From an uncultured Acidobacteriota bacterium (GTDB lineage: Bacteria > Acidobacteriota > Blastocatellia > Pyrinomonadales > Pyrinomonadaceae), in assembly GCA_937859595.1 (NCBI GenBank), contig CALMAH010000041.1, positions 1 through 39,407 on the forward strand: DNA of 39,407 bases. Direction: 5' to 3'. This document shows, one piece after another, positions 9,163-16,286 of the stretch. Under the pieces are notes generated by a model. The model did no database searches. It was not told the origin of the DNA and was given only the letters and a program-made list of their open reading frames with translations. A program made the position numbers and the translations under genes. Every line of letters starts with the position of its first letter. Position 1 is the stretch's first letter.

Positions 9163-9717
9163 GTGTATTCAATTGGAGCTTCGAAACTTTGGGAGCAATC
9201 CATTGCAAATTCGTTTCCTGGGCAATCGTTGATGGCTTTCTCAACCGATGCGGATCTTATCGATGCCTATCGGAGGCATCCGGAGCGGGATCAGGAGGCG
9301 TTTCTAGGCTTGAGATCAGCGGGGGCAAGTATCCGCATTCCTCCAGCATCAGGCACTTTTGTCTCAGTTCCCGTCGCCCCCCCCCCATCGCATGGGCAGC
9401 GGACATCACCGGGCGGGATCGGGGGAGTGGTCTCATCCGGCAACGCGGCGATAAGAGCAGAGGTCGAGGCTACGCTGACCGGGCCGCATCTTCGCAATGT
9501 AGTTGTGAACGACAATGCTCCTGTCAATGCGACCTACGGGGATCTCGGGCTTGTGCCGATGGACGCCCCGGCCGGCACGCTCTGCGGCGTGATCATAAAA
9601 GGCGGACTGCGATATTACATCTGGAGAAAAACGGCCGAGAACCGCCGAACATTCGACTACGAGCGGCGGGCAATGCAGATCGCTGCTAATCAGGATATTT
9701 TGGCGGGGTTGGATTGA
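9163..9717 (+). CDS. Hypothetical protein with an in-frame C10 tract
   Basis: 184 residues from GTG; an ATG at 9231 would give 161 residues, and neither start has a good ribosome binding site. I recognise no domain. The first third is polar and helical (DADLIDAYRRHPERDQEAF), a Pro/Gly-rich linker follows, and the C-terminal 90 residues look folded (RNVVVNDNAPVNATYGDLG, then GVIIKGGLRYYIWRK). Ten consecutive Cs at 9377-9386 encode A-P-P-P; one-base slippage would move translation to another long open frame. The ORF sits between the CHAT operon and IS debris, so it could be truncated or decaying. Confidence 0.4.
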   Translation: MYSIGASKLWEQSIANSFPGQSLMAFSTDADLIDAYRRHPERDQEAFLGLRSAGASIRIPPASGTFVSVPVAPPPSHGQRTSPGGIGGVVSSGNAAIRAEVEATLTGPHLRNVVVNDNAPVNATYGDLGLVPMDAPAGTLCGVIIKGGLRYYIWRKTAENRRTFDYERRAMQIAANQDILAGLD

Positions 9718-9762
9718 AGGGTTTGAAGTGCAGGTCTGGTCAAGACAAACCAGATCAGGTAG

Positions 9763-9912
9763 TTCGAACCGTTCAATGGCAGCTTCAGCGACGAATGCCT
9801 GAACATCAAGTGGTTCATGTCAATGGAAGACGCGACCGAGAAGGTCCAGGCGTTCAAGGGTGATTACAACGGCTTCAGGCCGCACAGCGCATTGTGCGGC
9901 TTGATGTTATGA
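9763..9912 (+). pseudogene. IS3-family transposase (OrfB) C-terminal remnant
   Basis: An in-frame segment too short for a gene translates to the conserved tail of IS3-family integrase-type transposases: FNGSFSDECLN, then W-F-MSMEDA, then YNGFRPHSAL, ending at TGA 9910-9912. An in-frame TAG at 9760-9762 lies just upstream, and the rest of the transposase, including most of the DDE core, is missing. It is a relic, and the IS110 element begins right after it. Confidence 0.8.
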
Positions 9913-9913
9913 A

Positions 9914-9985
9914 GTTGATTCCATGGGAGTCAAGTGTTAGAAAATACTCTGAGTTTTGACACGAAACCGACCCGATGGAATCAAC
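9914..9985 (+). promoter_or_regulatory. Inverted repeat enclosing the transposase start
   Basis: GTTGATTCCAT (9914-9924) is the perfect reverse complement of ATGGAATCAAC (9975-9985), whose first three bases are the transposase ATG. An inner GTCAA/TTGAC pair (9930s/9950s) could extend the fold. In RNA this would place the start codon in a stem, which could damp translation from read-through transcripts. It may also be the subterminal inverted repeat typical of the IS1111 subgroup. Confidence 0.5.
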
Positions 9986-11024
9986 AATGACAGTATACAT
10001 CGGGGTTGATTTTCACTCATACGAGCAGACGGTGGCTTATTGCGACGAGAGGGGTGGAGAGGTGCGGTACCGGCAGTTTCTGCATTCGGACAAGCAGTCG
10101 CTGAAGGCTTTTTACCGCAAGTTTGGAGACGAGGCGGTTGTTGGAGTAGAGGCGACGGGCTGCACCTGGTGGTTTGAAAAGTTGCTCTTTGAAAACAGAG
10201 CCAAGTTGCAGATAGATGATCCGAGGCTGATCAGGCGAGCTGCGTTGTCGAGGCACAAGCACGACTTTCGCGATGCAGAGACGATCCTGGATCTCCTGGT
10301 TAATGACCAGTTCCCACGGATCACGCCGAGGAGTGAGCAGCGCCGTGAGATGCTCTGGATGCTCGATCACCGACATTTTCTGGTAAAGAAGCGGACATCG
10401 ATCGCAAATACGATGCAGGCGTTCGCCCGCAGCGAAGGACTTGATAAGTTTCGGCTACAGACACTAAAAAGACAGAAGGAACTTGTCGATTCGGTCTCGA
10501 CGGACATGGAGCAGCTCATCGTCGGGTCGCGGCTATCTCTTTACAACGAACTGTCGAGGGAGATAGCGGGCTTCGATGTGAAACTCGCGGAAGAGGCGGA
10601 AAGGGACGTAAGGACGAAGCTTCTGATGACACATCCGGGCGTCGGAGTAGTAACCGCTCTGGCACTCACTCATACGCTCGGTGACGTTCGCCGCTTTCGT
10701 CGTAAAGAGGAAGTAGTGGCGTTCGTAGGACTCGACCCGCTGGAGAAAAGCTCCGGTGAGAAGAGGCGGATCGGCTCGATCAGCAAGCATGGCTCACGGC
10801 TCATGCGCAATTTGCTCGGTCAAGCTGCTCAGGCGTGCCGCGATCCCCGGATCAAGGCACACTATTTACAGGTTAGCCGTCGGCGCGGCCGCCCGAAAGC
10901 AAAAGTTGCAGCGGCCCGCAAGCTACTCATTAACTGTTATGTCATGCTTCGTGACGATATCAGCTACGAGCAGTTTGCGATCGGCGGGGCGAAGTTGGCC
11001 TGTGCGAGGGGTCAGGAGAGGTAA
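9975..11024 (+). CDS. IS110-family transposase (DEDD plus Transposase_20)
   Basis: 349 residues; a second ATG at 9987 would also serve (MTVYIGVDFHS). The N-terminal RuvC-like DEDD domain shows Asp in GVDFH, Glu in GVEATG and the Asp pair in KHDFRDAETILDLL. The C-terminal Transposase_20 domain follows (HPGVGVVTALALTHTLG, FVGLDPLEKSSGEKRR, ISKHGSRLMR), with candidate nucleophilic serines in SSGEKRRIGSIS. The full length and intact motifs suggest an active enzyme. It would act with an RNA guide encoded in the element's non-coding end, as known for IS110 relatives. Confidence 0.93.
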   Translation: MESTMTVYIGVDFHSYEQTVAYCDERGGEVRYRQFLHSDKQSLKAFYRKFGDEAVVGVEATGCTWWFEKLLFENRAKLQIDDPRLIRRAALSRHKHDFRDAETILDLLVNDQFPRITPRSEQRREMLWMLDHRHFLVKKRTSIANTMQAFARSEGLDKFRLQTLKRQKELVDSVSTDMEQLIVGSRLSLYNELSREIAGFDVKLAEEAERDVRTKLLMTHPGVGVVTALALTHTLGDVRRFRRKEEVVAFVGLDPLEKSSGEKRRIGSISKHGSRLMRNLLGQAAQACRDPRIKAHYLQVSRRRGRPKAKVAAARKLLINCYVMLRDDISYEQFAIGGAKLACARGQER

Positions 11025-11462
11025 GAAGCGATTCTCAGTCTCTGACGGCTTGATGGCTCGGCCAGCCATTTCCAACCAAAGAACCGGAAATGAGCCGATC
11101 TAGTTTCATGTAGCCAGTATCAACTGTGCACGAATAGATGATGGCACTCGCCTAATAACGGCGGTGCGGATCGAAAGTAAATCTAACCAATTACAAAAGA
11201 AGGCGGGTTGGTTCTTGCCAAAACAAAATGTGAATACTCACGATACCCCAAACGGTGCGACCGCCAAGGTGAGCTTGACTTAGGGGGTAACTTCATAGAT
11301 GACCCCATCCGTTTGGCGGCCGACCTCGACCCGCACTCTCCTCGCCATCCCGAGATGCTAGCCCATCATCTAGAGTATTGCGATGTTGAAAGTCTAAACC
11401 TATACTTCTTCTTTTTTTGTAAGTCTGACTCTGATCTTCCACACACAGGTTCTTCGACAGAC
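11025..11462. other. Non-coding flank after the IS110 transposase, with hairpins
   Basis: About 440 bases without a convincing gene. A hairpin at 11055-11096 pairs GGCTC with GAGCC and ATTTCC with GGAAAT around an AACCAAAGAACC loop, with an unpaired GGCCAGCC on one side. Further on, AACCAA and TTGGTT (about 11187-11217) can pair. This could be the IS110 right end with bridge-RNA loops, followed by ordinary intergenic DNA. The short open frame 11208-11477 shows no domain or ribosome binding site. Confidence 0.4.
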
Positions 11463-11849
11463 TTAATGGCTATTTGAAACATCAGTACTACCGTTGGCAT
11501 AGCGCCCGAATAGAAATTTGTCAATCAGGAATCCGAGAATCTGCCATTGAAACCATATTGCGACCAGCCATATCGCCTGCTGGAGCCACGCATTAGTGCT
11601 ATCAGGTTGCAGTCCAAAGACCCAAAGGCCACTCGGAATCAAAAAGACACCTGCAAAAAGTAATGAAGGTAAATTTAGCAGCAGAAAAATCTGGATCATT
11701 ACGGGTTCGTGAAATGGGTGAATTCCCGACTCAGGTATCCCTCCCTCCCAAAACGCAAAAATGAAGGCGGACACATTTAGAGCGCTTAATATATAGCCGG
11801 TTCGACTTCGAAATATAGCTCGCATAATCATAAAAACGCATGAATCCAT
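11463..11849 (-). CDS. Small membrane protein, candidate immunity for the HEVGH RHS tip
   Basis: 128 residues, starting 12 bases after the stop of the preceding RHS cassette, with GGAGGTAAG upstream. About three transmembrane helices are visible (YILSALNVSAFIFAFW; MIQIFLLLNLPSLLFAGVFLI; AIWLVAIWFQWQILGFLI). I recognise no family. Position directly behind an RHS tip is where immunity genes lie in polymorphic toxin systems. An integral membrane partner would fit a tip acting in the envelope. It is the last gene of the array. Confidence 0.65.
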   Translation of the reverse strand: MDSCVFMIMRAIFRSRTGYILSALNVSAFIFAFWEGGIPESGIHPFHEPVMIQIFLLLNLPSLLFAGVFLIPSGLWVFGLQPDSTNAWLQQAIWLVAIWFQWQILGFLIDKFLFGRYANGSTDVSNSH

Positions 11850-11861
11850 TCTAAATTTTTC

Positions 11862-13238
11862 TTACCTCCGTCTTTGTGCCGCGATTTGCCTTGCACCATC
11901 CCGGTACAAATCCCACACCGATGGTGTTCTTGGCACGACACGGATCGGTCCAATTCCTTGCCTCTGACGGGACGCACTTTCTATCGTTTCAGTGGCAGTT
12001 CGATAATCGTTAACCCAATTTCTCCCGTAAACGACGAGGCCATTTCTCAGCCAAAGATTTGCAGCCTCAATCTGCGCATCGGAAACAAGGTTATCGATCG
12101 TATTGGTTACTATATTGTTGCCTCGCGGGCCTAAGAAGTTTACAGCTGATGTCGTCAAACCGCCAATCAAGCCGAAAGCATGACCAACCTCGTGGGAAAG
12201 AGTACCTGCTCGTATCGCGGCATGCCCTCTTTTCTGAGAAATAAAGATATGTCGATTTCCGGTTTCAGTTCTAGAGTAGCTTCTTATTCTAGTCGAATCA
12301 TCGAAGTAGAAAACATTTAGGGCACCCTGTACAGCACCTGAGGTGATTTCCGTTCTCGACGCGTTCACGGAGCCGCTTGTATATGTTACATTGAACTCAA
12401 TTGCAATTCGCCCAAAAGTGTTTGCTAGGTCCTTCAACTGGGGTTTCATCGCCGCTTCGACTTGCTCACGAGTAAATTGATCAGAGTTGTACACAATGTT
12501 CAAATCAACTGTAATCGTCGACGGCTCATCTCTATAATTCTGCGGCAAATTGCCACAACCTCGTCCATCTGCTTGGCAAAAGGGATCGAGTCCCGTCGGA
12601 TCCGTGAGTATCAACGGCCTATTCATCGTGTAGGCGTAACGGTTGAAGGTCTGGGGGTCGGCGGATTTGCCGCTTGCTAAAAGTGGATCAACGGCGGTGA
12701 AGCGGCCGTGGTTGTTGTAATAATAGCGGGCTTCGGCGAAGTCTAAACCGGTTTCGTCGTCGCGTTCGTATCCGGTGAACTTCTGACGTACTGAATCTGA
12801 GCCGTATACTGCTCGCAGAATTTCCTCACCAAACGGCATAAAATCACGGCGAGAGGTTACGTCGCCGAGTGCGTCGGTTATGATCCTCGGGCTGCCGAGA
12901 TGGTCTGTTGTCAAATAGCTGGTTTTGGCCGTCGCAGGCGGTTCGATGATCGTCGAATACTCTGCGACTAGTCTATTTGAAGCGTCATACGCAAAGATGG
13001 TTGTTTCGCCGGTGCTGGGGACGACCTTCTTGATTCGAAGACCGTCGCCGTTGTAAAAGTATTCACCGACCGTCGAGACCGAGTTGCCGTTCGTGTCAAG
13101 CGTTTCCACCTTCACCTGCTTGTTCTCGCCGTCATACGTAAAGCGTCGGCTCTGCGGGTCTCGGACGGTGTTACCGGCCGTGTCGAAAACGTGGCTACCG
13201 AACTCGGCCGACCAAGTGGAAATGATTCTTGAGTTACC
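11862..13238 (-). CDS. Orphan RHS cassette E with HEVGH metallopeptidase-like tip
   Basis: An RHS core fragment fused to a new tip. The frame is open from 13238, just after the TAG of the upstream small gene and in the same frame; a GTG at 13113-13115 gives 417 residues, but core homology (HVFDTAGNTVRDPQSRRFTY) begins before it and no ribosome binding site is seen. The core ends at the usual junction (LTDPTGL, near 12588-12602). The tip (about 242 residues) carries HEVGHAFGL (His308-Glu309, His312 counted from the GTG), the HExxHxxG signature of metzincin-like zinc peptidases, but the usual third His three residues later is Gly. Probably a silent cassette; the membrane protein gene follows as candidate immunity. 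Confidence 0.75.
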   Translation of the reverse strand, partial: GNSRIISTWSAEFGSHVFDTAGNTVRDPQSRRFTYDGENKQVKVETLDTNGNSVSTVGEYFYNGDGLRIKKVVPSTGETTIFAYDASNRLVAEYSTIIEPPATAKTSYLTTDHLGSPRIITDALGDVTSRRDFMPFGEEILRAVYGSDSVRQKFTGYERDDETGLDFAEARYYYNNHGRFTAVDPLLASGKSADPQTFNRYAYTMNRPLILTDPTGLDPFCQADGRGCGNLPQNYRDEPSTITVDLNIVYNSDQFTREQVEAAMKPQLKDLANTFGRIAIEFNVTYTSGSVNASRTEITSGAVQGALNVFYFDDSTRIRSYSRTETGNRHIFISQKRGHAAIRAGTLSHEVGHAFGLIGGLTTSAVNFLGPRGNNIVTNTIDNLVSDAQIEAANLWLRNGLVVYGRNWVNDYRTATETIESASRQRQGIGPIRVVPRTPSVWDLYRDGARQIAAQRRR

Positions 13239-13616
13239 CTACGCGGCAATTATCGACACTTCGAGATTTACGTTGAGTTCCGAAATTACCGACAATAATT
13301 TCGGCGTAAGCGAGAATCCTGATTCGCCCGTCGAAGTTATCGAACAAAAAATGTCTAGCCTGCAACTGGCATCTACGTTTTTGATAACATCCGATTTGTG
13401 ATTCATCTTATCAAAAAGTGACTGAATCTGTTCCTCGAGCGAACTTCCGTCTCCCAGCTCGGATTTCAGAACCCATATGTTTGAGCGAATCATTTCACCA
13501 AACCGATCAGGCTCTCCCTTGCGATGAGTGTAACTTGGGCTAATTGCAAGGAGCTGAGTGATCTTGTCAGGATCTAACGCTCCAGAAATTCTAAAAGACG
13601 CTTTCGTTTTCAGCAT
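13239..13616 (-). CDS. DUF4279-like protein, candidate immunity for RHS cassette D
   Basis: 125 residues with no signal peptide. The pattern ASFRISGALDPDKITQLLAISP near the start, then THRKG, NIWVLKSE, LEEQIQSLFDKM and a C-terminal SVISELNVNLEVSI matches the DUF4279 family as I know it, often found beside polymorphic toxins and predicted to be an immunity fold. It starts 3 bases after the stop of cassette D. Being cytosolic, it suggests that tip D acts inside the target cell, unlike the other tips here. Confidence 0.75.
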   Translation of the reverse strand: MLKTKASFRISGALDPDKITQLLAISPSYTHRKGEPDRFGEMIRSNIWVLKSELGDGSSLEEQIQSLFDKMNHKSDVIKNVDASCRLDIFCSITSTGESGFSLTPKLLSVISELNVNLEVSIIAA

Positions 13617-13619
13617 AGA

Positions 13620-15479
13620 CTAGTTATCCTTTCCCTTTAGTCGATCGGCAATCTCCTTTGCAATTTGTTCGATTTGCTCCTTTGTTAGGTTGTCTGCTCC
13701 TCCTCGACCGGTACTTTCCTTGTAATCGTGAATCTCGTCGCTTAGAAGATCATACGGAACTCCAAAGGTGTCCGCGATATGTTCGATGAGTCTTCTTTCG
13801 CGACTCTTTGCGTAAATATTTGGATCAATGGAAGGGAGGGAATGAGGTCCCTCATAGATCACAACGGTATAAATTACCGTTCCAACTGTGAAGACGAGGA
13901 TCCCTCCGCCAATCACTTCTCCAAATGGTAATGGGCCATCAAGGAGCGCGGCTGTTCCAGCGGCAGCAGCCCTCCTTGCCACAATGCCTCCAACTGCAGT
14001 ACCTAAGTCGGCATCTTCGGTATTTGGTCCTCCAAACCTCCAGCCAGAAGGATTAGCCTCACTTGGCCCGTTTGGGTCAAGAATTACCTGATAGCCAGTG
14101 ACTGAATTATAGGTTAGTTTAGTGACAACCACGTACGGCTTTCGCTGTTCGTCAGAATAACTGTTCCATTCATCATCATCAATCCATGTCGCTTGACATG
14201 TTTCCCCTGAACAGCCGGCAGGGTTAACCCAGATCAACCCAGTTGGATCGACCAAAACTAAAGGGCTATTTAAGACATAAACATAACGATTTATGCTTTG
14301 AGGCTTACGTAAATCAGCACTGTCACCTAACGGATCAGGGGAATGAAATCGTCCGATTTGATTCGAATAAACTCTTGCCTGCGCGAATTCGAGGCCGGTT
14401 TCGGTATCGGTCTCATACCCTGTAAAACCCTGCCGAACATTGTTTTTGACATAGTTGTCGTTAGGCGAGCGGCCGCCGAGGCCGATAATCTCCTCGCCGT
14501 AGGGCATGTAGTCGGTGCGGGACGTGACGTTGCCGTTCTGGTCCGTGTTTATACGTGGCGAGCCGAGATGGTCAGCGGTCAGGTATTGAACCTTGGGGTT
14601 TTGCGTTTCGACAATGGTCGAATACTCAGCGACTAAACTGCCGCCCGCGTTGTAAACAAAAACCGTAACCTCGCCGGTTGATGGAACATACTTCTTCACC
14701 CGCTTGCCGTCGCCGTCGAAGAAGTATTGTCCGATGGTTTGGTTCAGTGAGTCTTTTACTTCTTTTTGCTTGTTTTCAGCGTCGTAAGAAAACTGCCTTC
14801 CCTCGGCATCAGTGATGACATTCCCGGCTGTGTCATAAGCCCAACCCTGTCCCGCCGCCATTCGGTTATTCGCAGGGTTAAGATCAGGGTTGAAAATCTC
14901 TCGGTCAGCCTCGCACATCACCGGATTGCTTCCATCCAAACATCCTTTTGGCAAAGTCGTCGTCAAGTTCTCATTGAAGTTCCTGTTCCCGTAGCGGTCA
15001 AATGTATAGGTCTGGTTCCAGTTGACGGTCGTTCCGGTCTTTTCCTCCGCCGAGGTTATCCGGTTCAAAGAATCGTAAGTGTATAGCTGATCGAAAACCA
15101 GATCGGACTGGCTCGGACGCTTCACGGTTATTTTCTGTGACAGCACGTTACCATTGTTCGCAGTGGTTCCGTAACCATATTCGAGCTTCAATTTGTCGGT
15201 TCCATTCTGAACCGTTCCAAGTGCAATTTGAGTTGGCTGTAAGCGACTGTTGAATATGGTGCTTTCCCAGCGATTGTTGCCTAATTGCATGGACGTTACC
15301 GCTCCGGCGGCGTTGTAGGTGAAATGCTGTGCGTAGTTCCAATAGCCGTGGTTCTCGGACTTACGGCTTTGGACCATGGAAAGATAGCCGTTGTTGTCGA
15401 TTACATTCTTCACCTTGCGGCCCGACGGGTAGGTCTGCTCGACCAAAGCCCCTGATAAATTATACGTGTAATCGGTCAC
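13620..15479 (-). CDS. Orphan RHS cassette D with a short GRGGADN-type tip
   Basis: 619 residues from GTG, though RHS core homology with the main gene already begins near 15513 (TGHKQTTDGE), in frame, just after the stop of the preceding secreted protein gene. About 410 residues of core include YNLSGALVEQTYPSGRK and end at VDPTGL (near 14235-14249). The tip of about 205 residues has a hydrophobic helix (VIGGGILVFTVGTVIYTVVI) and ends in a compact domain with IEHIADTFGVPYDLLSDEIH and YKESTGRGGADNLTKEQIEQ. That ending resembles C-terminal domains of other polymorphic toxins; I cannot assign its activity. DNA near 14816-14876 is almost identical to the main RHS gene at 22150-22205, so gene conversion is likely. 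Confidence 0.8.
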   Translation of the reverse strand: MTDYTYNLSGALVEQTYPSGRKVKNVIDNNGYLSMVQSRKSENHGYWNYAQHFTYNAAGAVTSMQLGNNRWESTIFNSRLQPTQIALGTVQNGTDKLKLEYGYGTTANNGNVLSQKITVKRPSQSDLVFDQLYTYDSLNRITSAEEKTGTTVNWNQTYTFDRYGNRNFNENLTTTLPKGCLDGSNPVMCEADREIFNPDLNPANNRMAAGQGWAYDTAGNVITDAEGRQFSYDAENKQKEVKDSLNQTIGQYFFDGDGKRVKKYVPSTGEVTVFVYNAGGSLVAEYSTIVETQNPKVQYLTADHLGSPRINTDQNGNVTSRTDYMPYGEEIIGLGGRSPNDNYVKNNVRQGFTGYETDTETGLEFAQARVYSNQIGRFHSPDPLGDSADLRKPQSINRYVYVLNSPLVLVDPTGLIWVNPAGCSGETCQATWIDDDEWNSYSDEQRKPYVVVTKLTYNSVTGYQVILDPNGPSEANPSGWRFGGPNTEDADLGTAVGGIVARRAAAAGTAALLDGPLPFGEVIGGGILVFTVGTVIYTVVIYEGPHSLPSIDPNIYAKSRERRLIEHIADTFGVPYDLLSDEIHDYKESTGRGGADNLTKEQIEQIAKEIADRLKGKDN

Positions 15480-15533
15480 GTAATCCTCGCCGTCCGTAGT
15501 CTGCTTATGCCCCGTCAGATGTTCATCTCATTT

Positions 15534-16268
15534 CTAAGATTGGCCCTCATTTTCACTTACCGATCCCAACTTAAAGGGTATTGGCTCGGAAAGAATCTGA
15601 TCCAGCCACAGATAGCCGTGTTGATCCCAACGCTTCCTAAGTTCATTTCCAAAAGAACTGCCATGACAATCAGGCTCCAAACCGGCACTCGGATAGGAAT
15701 CGGCAATAATTCTGACCCAGATTTTTGGAGAGCTTCGAATCATTTCCCAGCTTTTACGCGCCCTGTCTGCTTTGACCTCTGATCGTTCAGGGTGAATCGG
15801 AATTCTCAACGGTGGGATGACCGCATCAAAGGTCTTTTCTTCTCCCGGCGACAACACAAGAATTTCTTCATCTGACGGAATGACTTGATCAAGTCTGTTT
15901 CTTGCATTTACCCAGTCCTTGAGCGTTTGGCTGCATGCCATTAGGTCATAACCCTGATAACTCGAAGCAATTCGTTTCGCGCCAAAACCGTCTGGACTCC
16001 CAGCCAACTCACTCCCGGTAAAGGCAAGATATTCTCTAAAAAAGAGAATTGGACGTTTGCCCATATTCTTCAGCCTTAATCGCGCGATAAAGTCAATCAC
16101 AACTTCATCTGATAATTCGGAAACCTTCATTTCCGTGATCTCCCCGGTTAACGAAAGATATTCCTTTTTTGTCATGTCGAATTCCTCTAACTTCTCAGTC
16201 CTATTACTAGACAAAAGGGAATTAACGGTCAGAACAAAACCCAGTACGGTTATAATTAAAACCCTCAT
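15534..16268 (-). CDS. Secreted beta-rich protein, candidate immunity for RHS cassette C
   Basis: 244 residues with AAGGAG upstream and an N-terminal hydrophobic signal (MRVLIITVLGFVLTVNSLLSS). The rest looks like a beta-sandwich with alternating patterns (DFIARLRLKNMGKRPILFFR, ILVLSPGEEKTFDAVIPP), similar in style to the secreted neighbour of cassette B. Three cysteines are present. No family recognised. Position 18 bases behind the cysteine-peptidase-like tip makes it the candidate cognate inhibitor in the periplasm or at the surface. Confidence 0.7.
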   Translation of the reverse strand: MRVLIITVLGFVLTVNSLLSSNRTEKLEEFDMTKKEYLSLTGEITEMKVSELSDEVVIDFIARLRLKNMGKRPILFFREYLAFTGSELAGSPDGFGAKRIASSYQGYDLMACSQTLKDWVNARNRLDQVIPSDEEILVLSPGEEKTFDAVIPPLRIPIHPERSEVKADRARKSWEMIRSSPKIWVRIIADSYPSAGLEPDCHGSSFGNELRKRWDQHGYLWLDQILSEPIPFKLGSVSENEGQS

Positions 16269-16286
16269 TTCTCTTTCTCTCCTTAA

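Larger units (their letters stand above)
9913..11200 (+). mobile_element. IS110-family insertion sequence (approximate limits)
   Basis: The transposase at 9975-11024 defines the element. IS110 elements have no conventional terminal inverted repeats and no clear target duplication, so the borders here are approximate: the left edge abuts the IS3 remnant, and the right edge lies somewhere in the structured non-coding DNA after 11024. IS110/IS1111 elements encode a bridge RNA in their non-coding end that pairs target and donor; either flank could carry it. Confidence 0.6.

Noticed and set aside
9189..9689. Alternative 166-codon frame overlapping the hypothetical gene
   Set aside because: No domain, and composition biased toward Arg and Cys as expected of a shadow frame. 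It is kept only as a possible slippage product.
11208..11477. 89-codon frame after the IS110 element
   Set aside because: No ribosome binding site or domain, and it runs into the opposite-strand membrane protein gene.
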